Source: Proteiniphilum sp. UBA5267
GTDB lineage: Bacteria; Bacteroidota; Bacteroidia; Bacteroidales; Dysgonomonadaceae
Assembly (NCBI GenBank): GCA_002411515.1
Contig: DHTF01000006.1
Span: forward strand, 1-12,680
DNA: 12,680 nucleotides
Reading direction: 5' to 3'
Below the pieces are notes generated by a model. That model was not told the DNA's origin. It ran no database searches and saw nothing but the letters and a program-made list of their open reading frames with translations. The first letter of the stretch is position 1. Each line of letters opens with the position of its first letter. Position numbers and translations under genes: made by a program. This document shows, in pieces, positions 1 to 7,020 of this stretch.

Positions 1-1802
1 CCGGCACGTAGCGAAACAGCATGATCATCCTTTTTTTCAACTGTCACAGGATCCAGCTTCTGCGAATAGATTTTCCACGAAGACAGGGGGTTCACACCAT
101 AAGTGAACATCTCATCGAAACCGTTGTAATATTTGACTATCAACTGATTCGGCCCTTTCTTCAAAGGCAGTAACAACAGTTCTTTTTGTGTACTGATTCT
201 CTTCGGCGAAAGATGTGCCGTGAGGTACTCTCCGTTAAGCAGGATATAGACACCATTGCCGCTGCTGATCTCCACGGCAGCAGTCTGTTCGCGTGACGAG
301 GATATCTCATATAGGAAAATTACACTTTCACGCGGCTCAATCTTCTCGGTATAGACAATACCCGGCTGGAAATCAGGCAGAGCCGTCCACTTTGTATTCA
401 ATTTGTCCAGATCGACAGGGAGCATCCCTTCTTCTTCCACATTTCCGAAGACCCCTCGACCCGCTTTCCGAAAAGCAGGCCCCCAGATAACCGTGTTTAC
501 AGGGAGTTTTTCTGTTTCAAAAGAATCCGCCGAAAGTGTCACCGGAAGTCTTTTTCCATCAATCTCCAGCACTATCTTTCTACCTCTTTCGTTGTCGGTA
601 AAAAATATTTCGGGGATAACCTTCCGTTTACGGGCAGAAAACAACCAGTCGTAACCAATGACACTCTTGTATCCTGCGTAATAGTTGAGACTGGAATGAC
701 CGTGTAATGGCATGGCGTTTTGCAATGATAACCGACCCTTTTTGATGAACGGAGGTGAAACAGTCTTGTGCAGATAGGGTGTCTTCGCAGGATCCTCTTT
801 CCAGGATGAAGATTGACCCAACGGATTGTATTTCAACCATTCACCGATATCACTAAGTACCTCCCTTTCAAATTCCACCACCGATCCGTCGCCCCGGGGA
901 CCGATATTGAGCAGGTAGTGACCACCAGCACCCACCACCCTGATTAGGCTGGCAATCTTTTCGTTTACTTTCTCTTTTACACTTCCCCGCTCCTGCCAGG
1001 AGCGATAGCCCCAGGTTTCATCGAACATGGAAGCGGCTGTCTGCCAGGGAACTCCCAGCTTATAATCGGGGTATTCATTGTCAGCCATCACCGCAAAATC
1101 CACATAGTCGTTTCCCAGCCTGCCGCTGACCATACATTGCGGTTGCAGTCGGTTCACCAGTTCATACAGTCCTTTGCTCTGTTCGGGGGTCAGTGATCCC
1201 ATGTCGAACCATATCTCAGTGATATCGCCGTAACCGGTCATGATCTCCTCCACCTGGTTCAGGTTATAGGCATAATGTTCCGGCGTCAACGGATCGGCAT
1301 TGTGACTGGAGATTGGATAAGCCTGTGGATAATGCCAATCGATCAGCGAGAAATAGACCCCAAAGCCTATTCCGCCTCTTTTACAGGCCTGAGCAAGTTC
1401 TTTCATCATGTCTTTGCCATAGGGTGTGGCATCCACAATATTGAAATCGGTATAATCGGAGTGATACATGCAAAACCCGTCGTGGTGCTTCGAAGTAAAG
1501 ACGATCGATTGCATGCCTGCTTCTTTCGCGAGCGACACAATGCTATCGGGGTTCCATTGTACCGGGTTGAATTCTTTTGCCGTCCGAGCATACCAGTCGC
1601 TGAAGATGCCAGCGAACGACTGAATCTGTTCACTATAACCACGTGTAACAGGTTTTCCTTCATATACGCCGCCGTAGACGGAATAGAGGCCAAAGTGAAT
1701 AAACATTGAAAATTTCTGATCAAGCCATTGCTGCGACGGCTTTTGTTGGGCAGAAAGCAACAGGGCGCCCGCACATAAAATCAGCGTTATTTTTAGTCTC
1801 AT
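1..1802 (-). CDS. Secreted alpha-L-fucosidase, GH29 family (3' end beyond window)
   Basis: Hydrolyses terminal alpha-L-fucose from glycans, probably in the periplasm or outside the cell. Translating the minus strand from the ATG at 1802 gives about 600 residues with no stop down to base 1, so the C-terminus is outside the window. Residues 1-20 (MRLKITLILCAGALLLSAQQ) look like a signal peptide. GH29 landmarks follow in order: HFGLYS with His36, KHHDGF at 105-110, IWFDM with the expected nucleophile Asp200, DETWGY, and LLNIGPRGDG from residue 297, which closes the catalytic barrel. The roughly 280 residues after that are longer than in the simplest GH29 enzymes and look beta-rich (for example VYILLNGEYLTAHL), suggesting one or more accessory beta-sandwich domains. 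The gene starts 32 bases after the siderophore-binding lipoprotein stop and has its own -7 element, so it need not be part of that operon. The GH29 assignment is firm; the linkage specificity (alpha-1,2, 1,3/4 or 1,6) cannot be read from sequence. Confidence 0.93.
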   Translation of the reverse strand, partial: MRLKITLILCAGALLLSAQQKPSQQWLDQKFSMFIHFGLYSVYGGVYEGKPVTRGYSEQIQSFAGIFSDWYARTAKEFNPVQWNPDSIVSLAKEAGMQSIVFTSKHHDGFCMYHSDYTDFNIVDATPYGKDMMKELAQACKRGGIGFGVYFSLIDWHYPQAYPISSHNADPLTPEHYAYNLNQVEEIMTGYGDITEIWFDMGSLTPEQSKGLYELVNRLQPQCMVSGRLGNDYVDFAVMADNEYPDYKLGVPWQTAASMFDETWGYRSWQERGSVKEKVNEKIASLIRVVGAGGHYLLNIGPRGDGSVVEFEREVLSDIGEWLKYNPLGQSSSWKEDPAKTPYLHKTVSPPFIKKGRLSLQNAMPLHGHSSLNYYAGYKSVIGYDWLFSARKRKVIPEIFFTDNERGRKIVLEIDGKRLPVTLSADSFETEKLPVNTVIWGPAFRKAGRGVFGNVEEEGMLPVDLDKLNTKWTALPDFQPGIVYTEKIEPRESVIFLYEISSSREQTAAVEISSGNGVYILLNGEYLTAHLSPKRISTQKELLLLPLKKGPNQLIVKYYNGFDEMFTYGVNPLSSWKIYSQKLDPVTVEKKDDHAVSLRA

Positions 1803-1821
1803 AATTTTCAGTTAGATGAGA

Positions 1822-1829
1822 CAAAGATA
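1822..1829 (-). promoter_or_regulatory. Bacteroidota-type -7 element for the fucosidase gene
   Basis: The minus strand reads TATCTTTG, a full match to the Bacteroidota housekeeping consensus TAnnTTTG, ending 19 bases before the fucosidase ATG. No good TTTG-like -33 element is seen 19-21 bases upstream, where the end of the lipoprotein gene lies. Transcription would start near 1815 and give a leader of about 13 bases. Confidence 0.55.
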
Positions 1830-1834
1830 ACAAT

Positions 1835-2782
1835 TTAAAATGCTTGTGATACCTCATCAATCATTACGCTAACGGAGGTGATGCCTCCTCCGGCTAGATA
1901 CCACATCTCGGGGTTGAGGTAGTAGATCTTCCCGTTTTTTGATGCGTTGGTCTGTTTGATCAGGCTGTTTTCAATCTCTTCTTTATTGGTAATCTCGTTG
2001 TCTACCACCCGACTTCGATCTATGATAAAGATGACATCGGGATTAGTTTTCTGCACAAACTCACTCGAAACAGGATTGCCATGGCGGTGCGTATCCAGAC
2101 CTACAGCCGCTTCCTTAACGCCCAACATATCGTGTACGATACCAAAACGCGATCCACTGCCATAGGCACTGAAGCGACCACGATTGTGTAATAGGATCAA
2201 CGCCTTCTGCTCAGAGGCAGCAGTACGCATTTTTACCTTCTCCGCTTTCGACCGGATATCGGCTTTTGCCTTTTCTACCTCTGCCTGCTTATCGAAGAGT
2301 AGCGCCAGATCATCGAGGTTCTTTTCAAAGGCATGCATAAAATCGCCTGCATCCACGACCGTGGGATATATCACCGGTGCAATGGCAGCGAGTTGATCGT
2401 AGAAATCGACCAGCCTGTTGCCCATGATGATCAGATCGGGCCGTGCCTCGTTTATTTTCTCCAGATTAACCTCTACCACGCTTCCCACATCCACAATAGA
2501 AGCGTCATCCTTGTACTTACGCAGATGGGATGGCATACTGGTTTTTGGCACCGCCACCGGTTTTATCCCAAGATAATCGAGATTTTCCAGGGCAGAGAAA
2601 TCGAGCACTACCACCCTTTTCGGGTTTTTCGTTACTTCTCCTGCACCCAGTGTATGGGTGATTGTTACGGTTTCATTACCCTCTCCGGCTCTACTCTTTT
2701 TTTGATTACCTCCGCATGCGCTGAGAAACATCATAAAAGCAAGGAGCATCGTAAGCCCCACAAATAAACTATTCTTGTTCAT
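1835..2782 (-). CDS. Siderophore-binding lipoprotein of an ABC importer (YclQ/FatB/CeuE-like)
   Basis: A 315-residue solute-binding protein that should capture a ferric siderophore in the periplasm and deliver it to the two permeases encoded upstream. A lipoprotein signal ends in the lipobox LSAC with Cys23, so the mature protein is membrane-anchored. The body fits the cluster A-III, Peripla_BP_2 fold: a start-of-domain segment (NPKRVVVLDFSALENLDYLG), a mid-domain helix, then GRFSAYGSGSRFGIVHDMLG, NPDVIFIIDRS, and a C-terminal NGKIYYLNPEMWYLAGGG. These segments recall Bacillus YclQ (petrobactin) and Vibrio FatB / Campylobacter CeuE, which bind catecholate or mixed catecholate siderophores, rather than BtuF or haem-binding proteins. 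It is the last gene of the importer set, 167 bases after the ATPase stop, and may be expressed separately. Family assignment is strong; the exact ligand is inferred. Confidence 0.9.
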   Translation of the reverse strand: MNKNSLFVGLTMLLAFMMFLSACGGNQKKSRAGEGNETVTITHTLGAGEVTKNPKRVVVLDFSALENLDYLGIKPVAVPKTSMPSHLRKYKDDASIVDVGSVVEVNLEKINEARPDLIIMGNRLVDFYDQLAAIAPVIYPTVVDAGDFMHAFEKNLDDLALLFDKQAEVEKAKADIRSKAEKVKMRTAASEQKALILLHNRGRFSAYGSGSRFGIVHDMLGVKEAAVGLDTHRHGNPVSSEFVQKTNPDVIFIIDRSRVVDNEITNKEEIENSLIKQTNASKNGKIYYLNPEMWYLAGGGITSVSVMIDEVSQAF

Positions 2783-2949
2783 ACTGAAATTATCTTTTAT
2801 TGTATTGAAATTATATGACTAAATTCTTAACCTTAATCCAAAACCACAAATCTGACACCAAACTCCATTAAAAAAGCTGAGCGCTAAATACTAATTTTCC
2901 AGAGCATTGAATATGGAATCAATTCCCCCAAAAAGCTGATTGCTGTATC
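2783..2949. other. AT-rich gap inside the siderophore operon
   Basis: These 167 bases separate the ATPase stop from the lipoprotein ATG, whereas the three preceding genes overlap. The 10-mer AAAAAGCTGA occurs twice (2871-2880 and 2930-2939), so the transcript carries two U-runs, each preceded by CAGC. I find no strong stem before either run, so neither is a convincing terminator. The best -7 candidate on the minus strand is CAGATTTG (one mismatch to TAnnTTTG) without a matching -33, so a separate promoter for the lipoprotein is possible but not shown. Confidence 0.4.
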
Positions 2950-3705
2950 TCAGAAATAATTACAAATCCTTTTATTGTCAAACTCACATATTTTCACCCG
3001 AACATCAAATACATCTTTGAGTACATCCTCACGGATGATGTTGTCGGTGGTATCGTAATAGACCACCTTCCCATCTTTCAAGGCGACTATATAGTCGGAA
3101 TAGTGTGACGCGAAATTAATGTCATGCAGCACGACGATGATGGTCTTTCCCAATTCGTCGGCCAGCTGACGCATCAATTTCATGGTCTGCACCGAATGTT
3201 TCATATCGAGGTTGTTCAGCGGTTCATCCAGTAATATGTACTCCGTATCCTGGGCGACCACCATCGCCATATAAGCACGCTGCTTCTGTCCCCCGCTTAG
3301 TTCATCGATAAAGGCATGCTCAATCGATCTCAGATTAAGGAAATCGATTGCCCTGTCCACCTTCTTTACGTCCTCTTTGGTCAGCTTGTCCTGTGAATAG
3401 GGAAACCTGCCGAAGGAGACCAGTTCACGCACCGTCAGTTTCAACCGGACATGGTTCGACTGTTTTAAAATGGAGAGCCGCTGTGCCAGTATCCGGTTCT
3501 TATACTCTGTGACATTCTTCTCATCCACCATCACTACTCCCTCGTCTTGCGAGAGTAAACGGCTGATAACGGAAAGTAGGGTGCTCTTGCCGGCGCCGTT
3601 GCTGCCGATCAGTGAGGTAACCTTTCCCTTTTGAAACTGCAGTCCCACCTTGTCGAGCACAACCTTTTCCCCATATTGCTTGGTAATTTCCTGAACTTCA
3701 ATCAT
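2950..3705 (-). CDS. Siderophore ABC importer, ATP-binding protein (YclP/FecE-like)
   Basis: A 251-residue ABC ATPase that powers ferric-siderophore import from the cytoplasmic face. All nucleotide-binding motifs are intact: Walker A GSNGAGKS (34-41), signature LSGGQ (136-140), Walker B YILLDEP (156-162) and the switch histidine His194. The length and the tail ending VKICEFDNKRICNYF fit the FepC/FecE/YclP group. The reading frame stays open 48 codons further upstream, but that stretch lies inside the preceding permease gene and encodes no ABC-like sequence. The ATG at 3705 gives the usual N-terminus MIEVQEITKQYG and overlaps the permease TGA as ATGA, a four-base overlap that implies translational coupling. 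It follows the two permease genes and precedes the lipoprotein gene, the order seen in yclNOPQ and ceuBCDE. Confidence 0.93.
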   Translation of the reverse strand: MIEVQEITKQYGEKVVLDKVGLQFQKGKVTSLIGSNGAGKSTLLSVISRLLSQDEGVVMVDEKNVTEYKNRILAQRLSILKQSNHVRLKLTVRELVSFGRFPYSQDKLTKEDVKKVDRAIDFLNLRSIEHAFIDELSGGQKQRAYMAMVVAQDTEYILLDEPLNNLDMKHSVQTMKLMRQLADELGKTIIVVLHDINFASHYSDYIVALKDGKVVYYDTTDNIIREDVLKDVFDVRVKICEFDNKRICNYF

Positions 3706-4661
3706 AATTTTTTTACCCTTAAAAGTAAGTAGATAAAATAGAATCCACCCACAATATTGATGATCGCGCTCAGCGGGATGGAGAGATTGAATACCTGCTC
3801 CATAAAAAACTGTCCGATCAGCAATGAGGTGGCCGACACCATGATACAAGCTATAATCAACAGGTAGTGTTTATGTGTTCTGAACAACTCATAGGTGAGG
3901 TTTGTGACCAGTAGCCCCAAAAATGTAATCGGTCCTACCAACGCAGTAGACACAGAAACCAACACCGCGATCATCACTAGAAAGATCTTTACCACCCGAT
4001 TATAATTCATTCCCAGATTGATTGCCTGATCCCTGCCCAGCGCCAGTACATCCAGATATCTGGTCATCCTGAATCCGATGATTAGCGTGGCTGTCATCAC
4101 AACCAGGGAGGGCCAGAGCAGCTTGTTGTTTATCTTGTTGAAGGTGGCAAACATCTTCCCCTGCACAATGAAAAAGTCGTTCGGGTCAATCAGCAACTGC
4201 ATAAAGGAACTGAGACTGGAGAAGAGCGTACCCAATATAATTCCAACCAGCAAAAGCAGATAGAGATTATCTTTTCCCTTTTTGTAAATCAGTAGATAAA
4301 GTAGAAAAGAAAATCCAATCATTCCGGCGACAGAGACCATAAAGTTGTCGATGCTGCTCAACACACGGTAGGTCTGGTCGCTGTACATGTAGACAATCAA
4401 CGTTTGTATCAGCAGGTAGAGCGACTCGAAACCCATGATGGAAGGTGTGAGTATCCGATTGTTGGTGAGCGTCTGAAAAGCGACCGAGGAGAAAGCCACA
4501 CAGGCGGCTACAACCAGGATGGCCACCACCTTGAGCCCCCGAAGCCGGAGCGCAAACTCCCAGCTGTTTCCCAGGTTGTAGAATAGGAATAGCGCACCAC
4601 TGACTATCATCAGCAACAATGCGATCCATAAATTTCTTCTGATGTTTATCTTTTTTTCCAT
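3702..4661 (-). CDS. Siderophore ABC importer permease 2 (YclO/FatC/CeuC-like, FecCD family)
   Basis: A 319-residue inner-membrane permease that pairs with the neighbouring permease to form the import channel. It has about eight or nine hydrophobic spans, starting with one at roughly 12-28, and a hydrophobic C-terminus ending IYLLLRVKKL. FecCD features are present: VAFQTLTNNRILTPSIMGFE in the first third, LDVLALGRDQAINLGMNYNR as the cytoplasmic segment that contacts the ATPase, and VGPITFLGLLVTNLTYELF after it. The start overlaps the end of permease 1 by 16 bases and the stop overlaps the ATPase start by four, so the three proteins are probably made from one message in coupled fashion. Of the two permeases, this one matches the YclO-type half, which begins with a basic cytoplasmic segment (MEKKINIRRNLW). 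Function is secure; substrate is inferred from the lipoprotein. Confidence 0.92.
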   Translation of the reverse strand: MEKKINIRRNLWIALLLMIVSGALFLFYNLGNSWEFALRLRGLKVVAILVVAACVAFSSVAFQTLTNNRILTPSIMGFESLYLLIQTLIVYMYSDQTYRVLSSIDNFMVSVAGMIGFSFLLYLLIYKKGKDNLYLLLLVGIILGTLFSSLSSFMQLLIDPNDFFIVQGKMFATFNKINNKLLWPSLVVMTATLIIGFRMTRYLDVLALGRDQAINLGMNYNRVVKIFLVMIAVLVSVSTALVGPITFLGLLVTNLTYELFRTHKHYLLIIACIMVSATSLLIGQFFMEQVFNLSIPLSAIINIVGGFYFIYLLLRVKKL

Positions 4662-5557
4662 AATAACAAAAAAAGAAACAGAACGGATCCGATGATGCTA
4701 ACGGTCACGCCAATCGGCACCTCATATGGATAGATTACCACTCTGCCGATGACATCACATACCAAAAGAAAGATGGCACCAGACAAAGCCACCAGGGGCA
4801 ATGTCTTCTTTAAATTATCCCCAAAAATCATGCTCACCACATTGGGTACAATTAGTCCCAAAAAGGGAATAGCTCCGGCTGTAATCACCACGGAGCTCAC
4901 CGTAAGTGAGACACAAAACAGACCAATATTCATAATGGCGCTGTAGTTTAACCCCAGGTTCCGGGAAAAATCTTCTCCCATCCCAACCAGGGTGAACTTG
5001 TTTGCATAGAGGTAAGTGATCAGGATTGCCGGCAACGTGAGATAAATCAGTTCGTAGCGTCCCTGCAGGATTCCCGAAAAGTCGCCCATCAGCCAGGCGT
5101 TGGTGTCCTGTACAATATTCAGCTGTACCGCGAAGAAGGTAGATATCGACCCGATAATTCCTCCAAACATAAGTCCCACAAGGGGTACAAATATCACATT
5201 CCGGTGCCGTATCTTTCGCACAATTGCCAAAAAAACCGTGCTGGACAGGAAGGTAAAGAGGAAGGCCGACAACATTTTAAGTGTCATGCCGGCTCCCGGC
5301 GTAAAGATCAGAAAGATCAGCAGTCCCATTTTCGCGGCTTCGAGTGTGCCGGCGGTAGTGGGCGACACAAACTTGTTCTGTGTCATCTGCTGCATGATGA
5401 CACCGGAGATACTCATCCCCACCCCGGCCAGAATCAGTGCGGCTGTACGGGGTACACGGCTGACGGTAATAAGGGAAGCGGATAGGTCACCCACTCCAAC
5501 GAAGAGGGAGACAAAAGCCAGAATCAGTAAAACAATTGTAAGAATAAGCGCTCTCAA
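4646..5557 (-). CDS. Siderophore ABC importer permease 1 (YclN/FatD/CeuB-like, FecCD family), TTG start
   Basis: A 303-residue inner-membrane permease, first gene of the importer operon. Hydrophobic spans begin at residue 3. The sequence SRVPRTAALILAGVGMSISG (from about residue 33), then MQQMTQNKFVSPTTAGT, GMGEDFSRNLGLNY and GAIPFLGLIVPNVVSMIFG are the standard FecCD-family blocks. The start is a TTG at 5557, four bases after a perfect AGGAGG; no ATG or GTG lies between that site and the first membrane span, so the unusual start looks genuine. A second TTG at 5561 immediately abuts AGGAGG and is too close and out of frame. The 3' end overlaps permease 2. Strong Shine-Dalgarno sequences are uncommon in Bacteroidota, which together with the protein affinities hints at acquisition from another phylum. 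Confidence 0.91.
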   Translation of the reverse strand: MRALILTIVLLILAFVSLFVGVGDLSASLITVSRVPRTAALILAGVGMSISGVIMQQMTQNKFVSPTTAGTLEAAKMGLLIFLIFTPGAGMTLKMLSAFLFTFLSSTVFLAIVRKIRHRNVIFVPLVGLMFGGIIGSISTFFAVQLNIVQDTNAWLMGDFSGILQGRYELIYLTLPAILITYLYANKFTLVGMGEDFSRNLGLNYSAIMNIGLFCVSLTVSSVVITAGAIPFLGLIVPNVVSMIFGDNLKKTLPLVALSGAIFLLVCDVIGRVVIYPYEVPIGVTVSIIGSVLFLFLLLWKKR

Positions 5558-5561
5558 ACAA

Positions 5562-5567
5562 CCTCCT
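5562..5567 (-). promoter_or_regulatory. Strong ribosome binding site AGGAGG for permease 1
   Basis: The minus strand carries AGGAGG four bases before the TTG start at 5557. It decides that start, since no ATG is available. It directly follows the U-run of the leader hairpin, so folding of that hairpin could influence access to it. Confidence 0.7.
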
Positions 5568-5573
5568 ATGTTT

Positions 5574-5617
5574 AAAAAAACAGAAGGCCGGCAATGTGCT
5601 TACCGGTCTTCCGTTTT
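5574..5617 (-). terminator. Intrinsic terminator or attenuator hairpin in front of the siderophore operon
   Basis: In the minus-strand RNA, AAAACGGAAGACCGG pairs with CCGGCCUUCUGUUUU around an 11-base loop: 15 positions with one A-C mismatch and one G-U pair, followed by a U-run (seven U, four of them in the stem base). It lies 124 bases after the dapL stop, so it may end the dapF-dapL transcript. However, the predicted operon promoter is at 5638-5669, upstream of it, and only 16 bases separate its end from the TTG start. Transcripts from that promoter must therefore pass through it, which would make it an attenuator. The plus strand also ends in a short T-run, so it could act in both directions. 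Confidence 0.75.
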
Positions 5618-5637
5618 AGAATCTATTTTATAAGAAA

Positions 5638-5669
5638 CAAAGATAAGAGAGCGAACAACAGCTTTCAAT
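5638..5669 (-). promoter_or_regulatory. Promoter of the siderophore-import operon
   Basis: The minus strand has ATTG (5666-5669) as -33 element, a 20-base spacer, and TATCTTTG (5638-5645) as -7 element. This matches the Bacteroidota consensus TTTG-N19-21-TAnnTTTG, and is the only promoter in the window with both elements recognisable. Transcription would start near 5631, giving a leader of about 75 bases that begins just before the hairpin. Confidence 0.65.
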
Positions 5670-5685
5670 ACCCATATCTGGGTAT
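5668..5685. promoter_or_regulatory. Inverted repeat ATACCC-N6-GGGTAT overlapping the -33 element, candidate operator
   Basis: ATACCCATATCTGGGTAT has perfect six-base arms and touches the -33 element of the siderophore operon, a typical place for a repressor or activator site. A further copy of the arm, extended to nine bases, lies inverted at 5721-5729 (ATGGGTATT, matching AATACCCAT at 5667-5675). It does not resemble the classical 19-base Fur box. Which regulator binds, if any, is unknown. Confidence 0.45.
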
Positions 5686-5740
5686 AAAATATTTCTTTTT
5701 GTTTTATAAACTGGTCATTAATGGGTATTCGCGCAAAGGA

Positions 5741-6949
5741 TCAGCAATTCCATCGTTTTATTCTCTCGACCGCCTCGAGGGTTCTTTCATAAGTGTTGAA
5801 GGCAGTCAACCGGAAATAACCCTCTCCCTCAGATCCGAAGCCAACTCCGGGCGTACCCACGATATGGCATTCTTCGAGGAGACGATCGAAAAAACTCCAT
5901 GAGTCGAGCCCGGCAGGACACTGAAGCCAGATATAGGGGGCATGTTCGCCACCAAAAACGGTCCAGCCTCTTTCTATCAGCCCATTTCGGATTACGCCTG
6001 CATTGTGCATGTAATATGCCACCATCTCACGGGTTTCCTGCTGGCCTTGTGGCGAGTAGACAGCCTCGGCGGCACGCTGCACAATGTAGGCGGTGCCGTT
6101 GAATTTGGTGGACTGCCGTCTGTTCCACAATCCATGCAGTGAGATCATTTCTCCGTTGCTTGCACGCACCTTTAACGATTTGGGGACGACGGTATAACTG
6201 CATCGCAGTCCGGTGAAGCCTGCATTCTTCGAGAAAGAGCGGAATTCAATGGCACAGTGTTGTGCGTTTTCAATCTCGTAAATACTTTTGGGCAAGTTGT
6301 CATCCTGGATATAGGCTTCGTATGCCGCATCAAATAGAATCAAACTTTCGTTTTCCAAAGCCCAATTCACCCATTTTTTAAGTTCCGGTCTGGTCATTAC
6401 TGTCCCGCTAGGATTGTTGGGATAACATAGGTAGATCACATCCACCCGCTCTGCAGGAAGCTCAGGTAAGAAGTTACTATCCTTACTACATGGGAGCAAC
6501 AAAATGCGAGAGGATCTGCCCAGTCGCATGACGTTGCTGTCAAGATAAACAGGATAGACCGGGTTGGTAATGGCCACCACATTGTCGTCACCCAGAATAT
6601 CGCCGATGTTGCCAGTATCGCTCTTGGAACCATCACCGATAAAAATTTCATCAGCAGAGATGTCAATCCCCTTTTTCCTGAAATCTATCTCGGCTATCTT
6701 GTCCCGCAGAAAGTCGTATCCCTGTTCCGGTCCGTAACCACGAAAAGTGTCGCTTATCGCCATCTCATCCACAGCAGCATGCAGGGCACCGATCACGGCA
6801 GGCGACAGCGGTAATGTCACATCACCAATTCCCAATCGTATCAGATCGGCCCCAGGATGGGAAGCGTTGAAGGCTTCTATTTTTTTGGCAATCGTACTAA
6901 AAAGATAGCTCTGGTTGAGCTGAAGATAGTTTTCGTTGATTCGGAACAT
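5741..6949 (-). CDS. dapL: LL-diaminopimelate aminotransferase
   Basis: A PLP enzyme that converts tetrahydrodipicolinate and glutamate directly to LL-diaminopimelate, bypassing the succinylase or acetylase branches of lysine and peptidoglycan-precursor synthesis. At 402 residues it is the normal family length. Visible features: the N-terminal block RLGIGDVTLPLSPAVIGAL (38-56), RGYGPEQGYDFLRDKIAE (70-87), GDGSKSDTGNI (106-115), CYPNNPSG (175-182), the cofactor aspartate in LFDAAYEAY (Asp207), and the Schiff-base lysine Lys241 in FRSFSKNAGFTGLRC. These distinguish DapL from general aspartate aminotransferases. It follows dapF with a 68-base repeat-bearing gap and is very probably co-transcribed with it; the next enzyme, DapF, uses its product. 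The ATG at 6949 gives the expected N-terminus MFRINENYLQL. No promoter of its own was recognised. Confidence 0.96.
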   Translation of the reverse strand: MFRINENYLQLNQSYLFSTIAKKIEAFNASHPGADLIRLGIGDVTLPLSPAVIGALHAAVDEMAISDTFRGYGPEQGYDFLRDKIAEIDFRKKGIDISADEIFIGDGSKSDTGNIGDILGDDNVVAITNPVYPVYLDSNVMRLGRSSRILLLPCSKDSNFLPELPAERVDVIYLCYPNNPSGTVMTRPELKKWVNWALENESLILFDAAYEAYIQDDNLPKSIYEIENAQHCAIEFRSFSKNAGFTGLRCSYTVVPKSLKVRASNGEMISLHGLWNRRQSTKFNGTAYIVQRAAEAVYSPQGQQETREMVAYYMHNAGVIRNGLIERGWTVFGGEHAPYIWLQCPAGLDSWSFFDRLLEECHIVGTPGVGFGSEGEGYFRLTAFNTYERTLEAVERIKRWNC

Positions 6950-7020
6950 ATGTTGATGTGATGATGTGATGATGAAATGGTGTGTTGATATGATGAGTCA
7001 ATCTGCTAATCTGCTAATCA
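6950..7020. repeat. Period-8 low-complexity repeats in the dapF-dapL gap
   Basis: Two short tandem arrays share an eight-base period. GATGTGAT occurs twice plus half a unit at 6955-6974, and AATCTGCT twice plus AATCA at 7000-7020, the latter running into the dapF stop codon. Between them is a degenerate stretch of TGATG/TGTTG words. The gap contains no gene, promoter or terminator that I recognise. Confidence 0.75.

Noticed and set aside
1275..1774. Open frames of 122-144 codons on both strands in the fucosidase region
   Set aside because: They overlap the continuous GH29 frame, which carries all catalytic motifs; the others encode no recognisable protein.
2871..2939. Terminators at the two CAGCTTTTT runs in the gap before the lipoprotein gene
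   Set aside because: No stable GC-rich stem precedes either U-run on the minus strand.
3706..3849. In-frame upstream extension of the ATPase reading frame by 48 codons
   Set aside because: It lies within the permease 2 coding sequence, has no ABC-like residues, and the ATG at 3705 gives the family's normal N-terminus with an ATGA overlap.
5100..5633. Plus-strand open frame of 177 codons opposite permease 1
   Set aside because: It is antisense to a clear FecCD permease, has a composition typical of reversed membrane codons, and runs through the leader hairpin.
5557..5740. Fur box in front of the siderophore operon
   Set aside because: No sequence close to GATAATGATAATCATTATC is present; only the ATACCC/GGGTAT repeat is seen.
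6950..7020. CRISPR array
   Set aside because: The repeats are only eight bases long, directly abutting and without spacers, and no cas gene is present.
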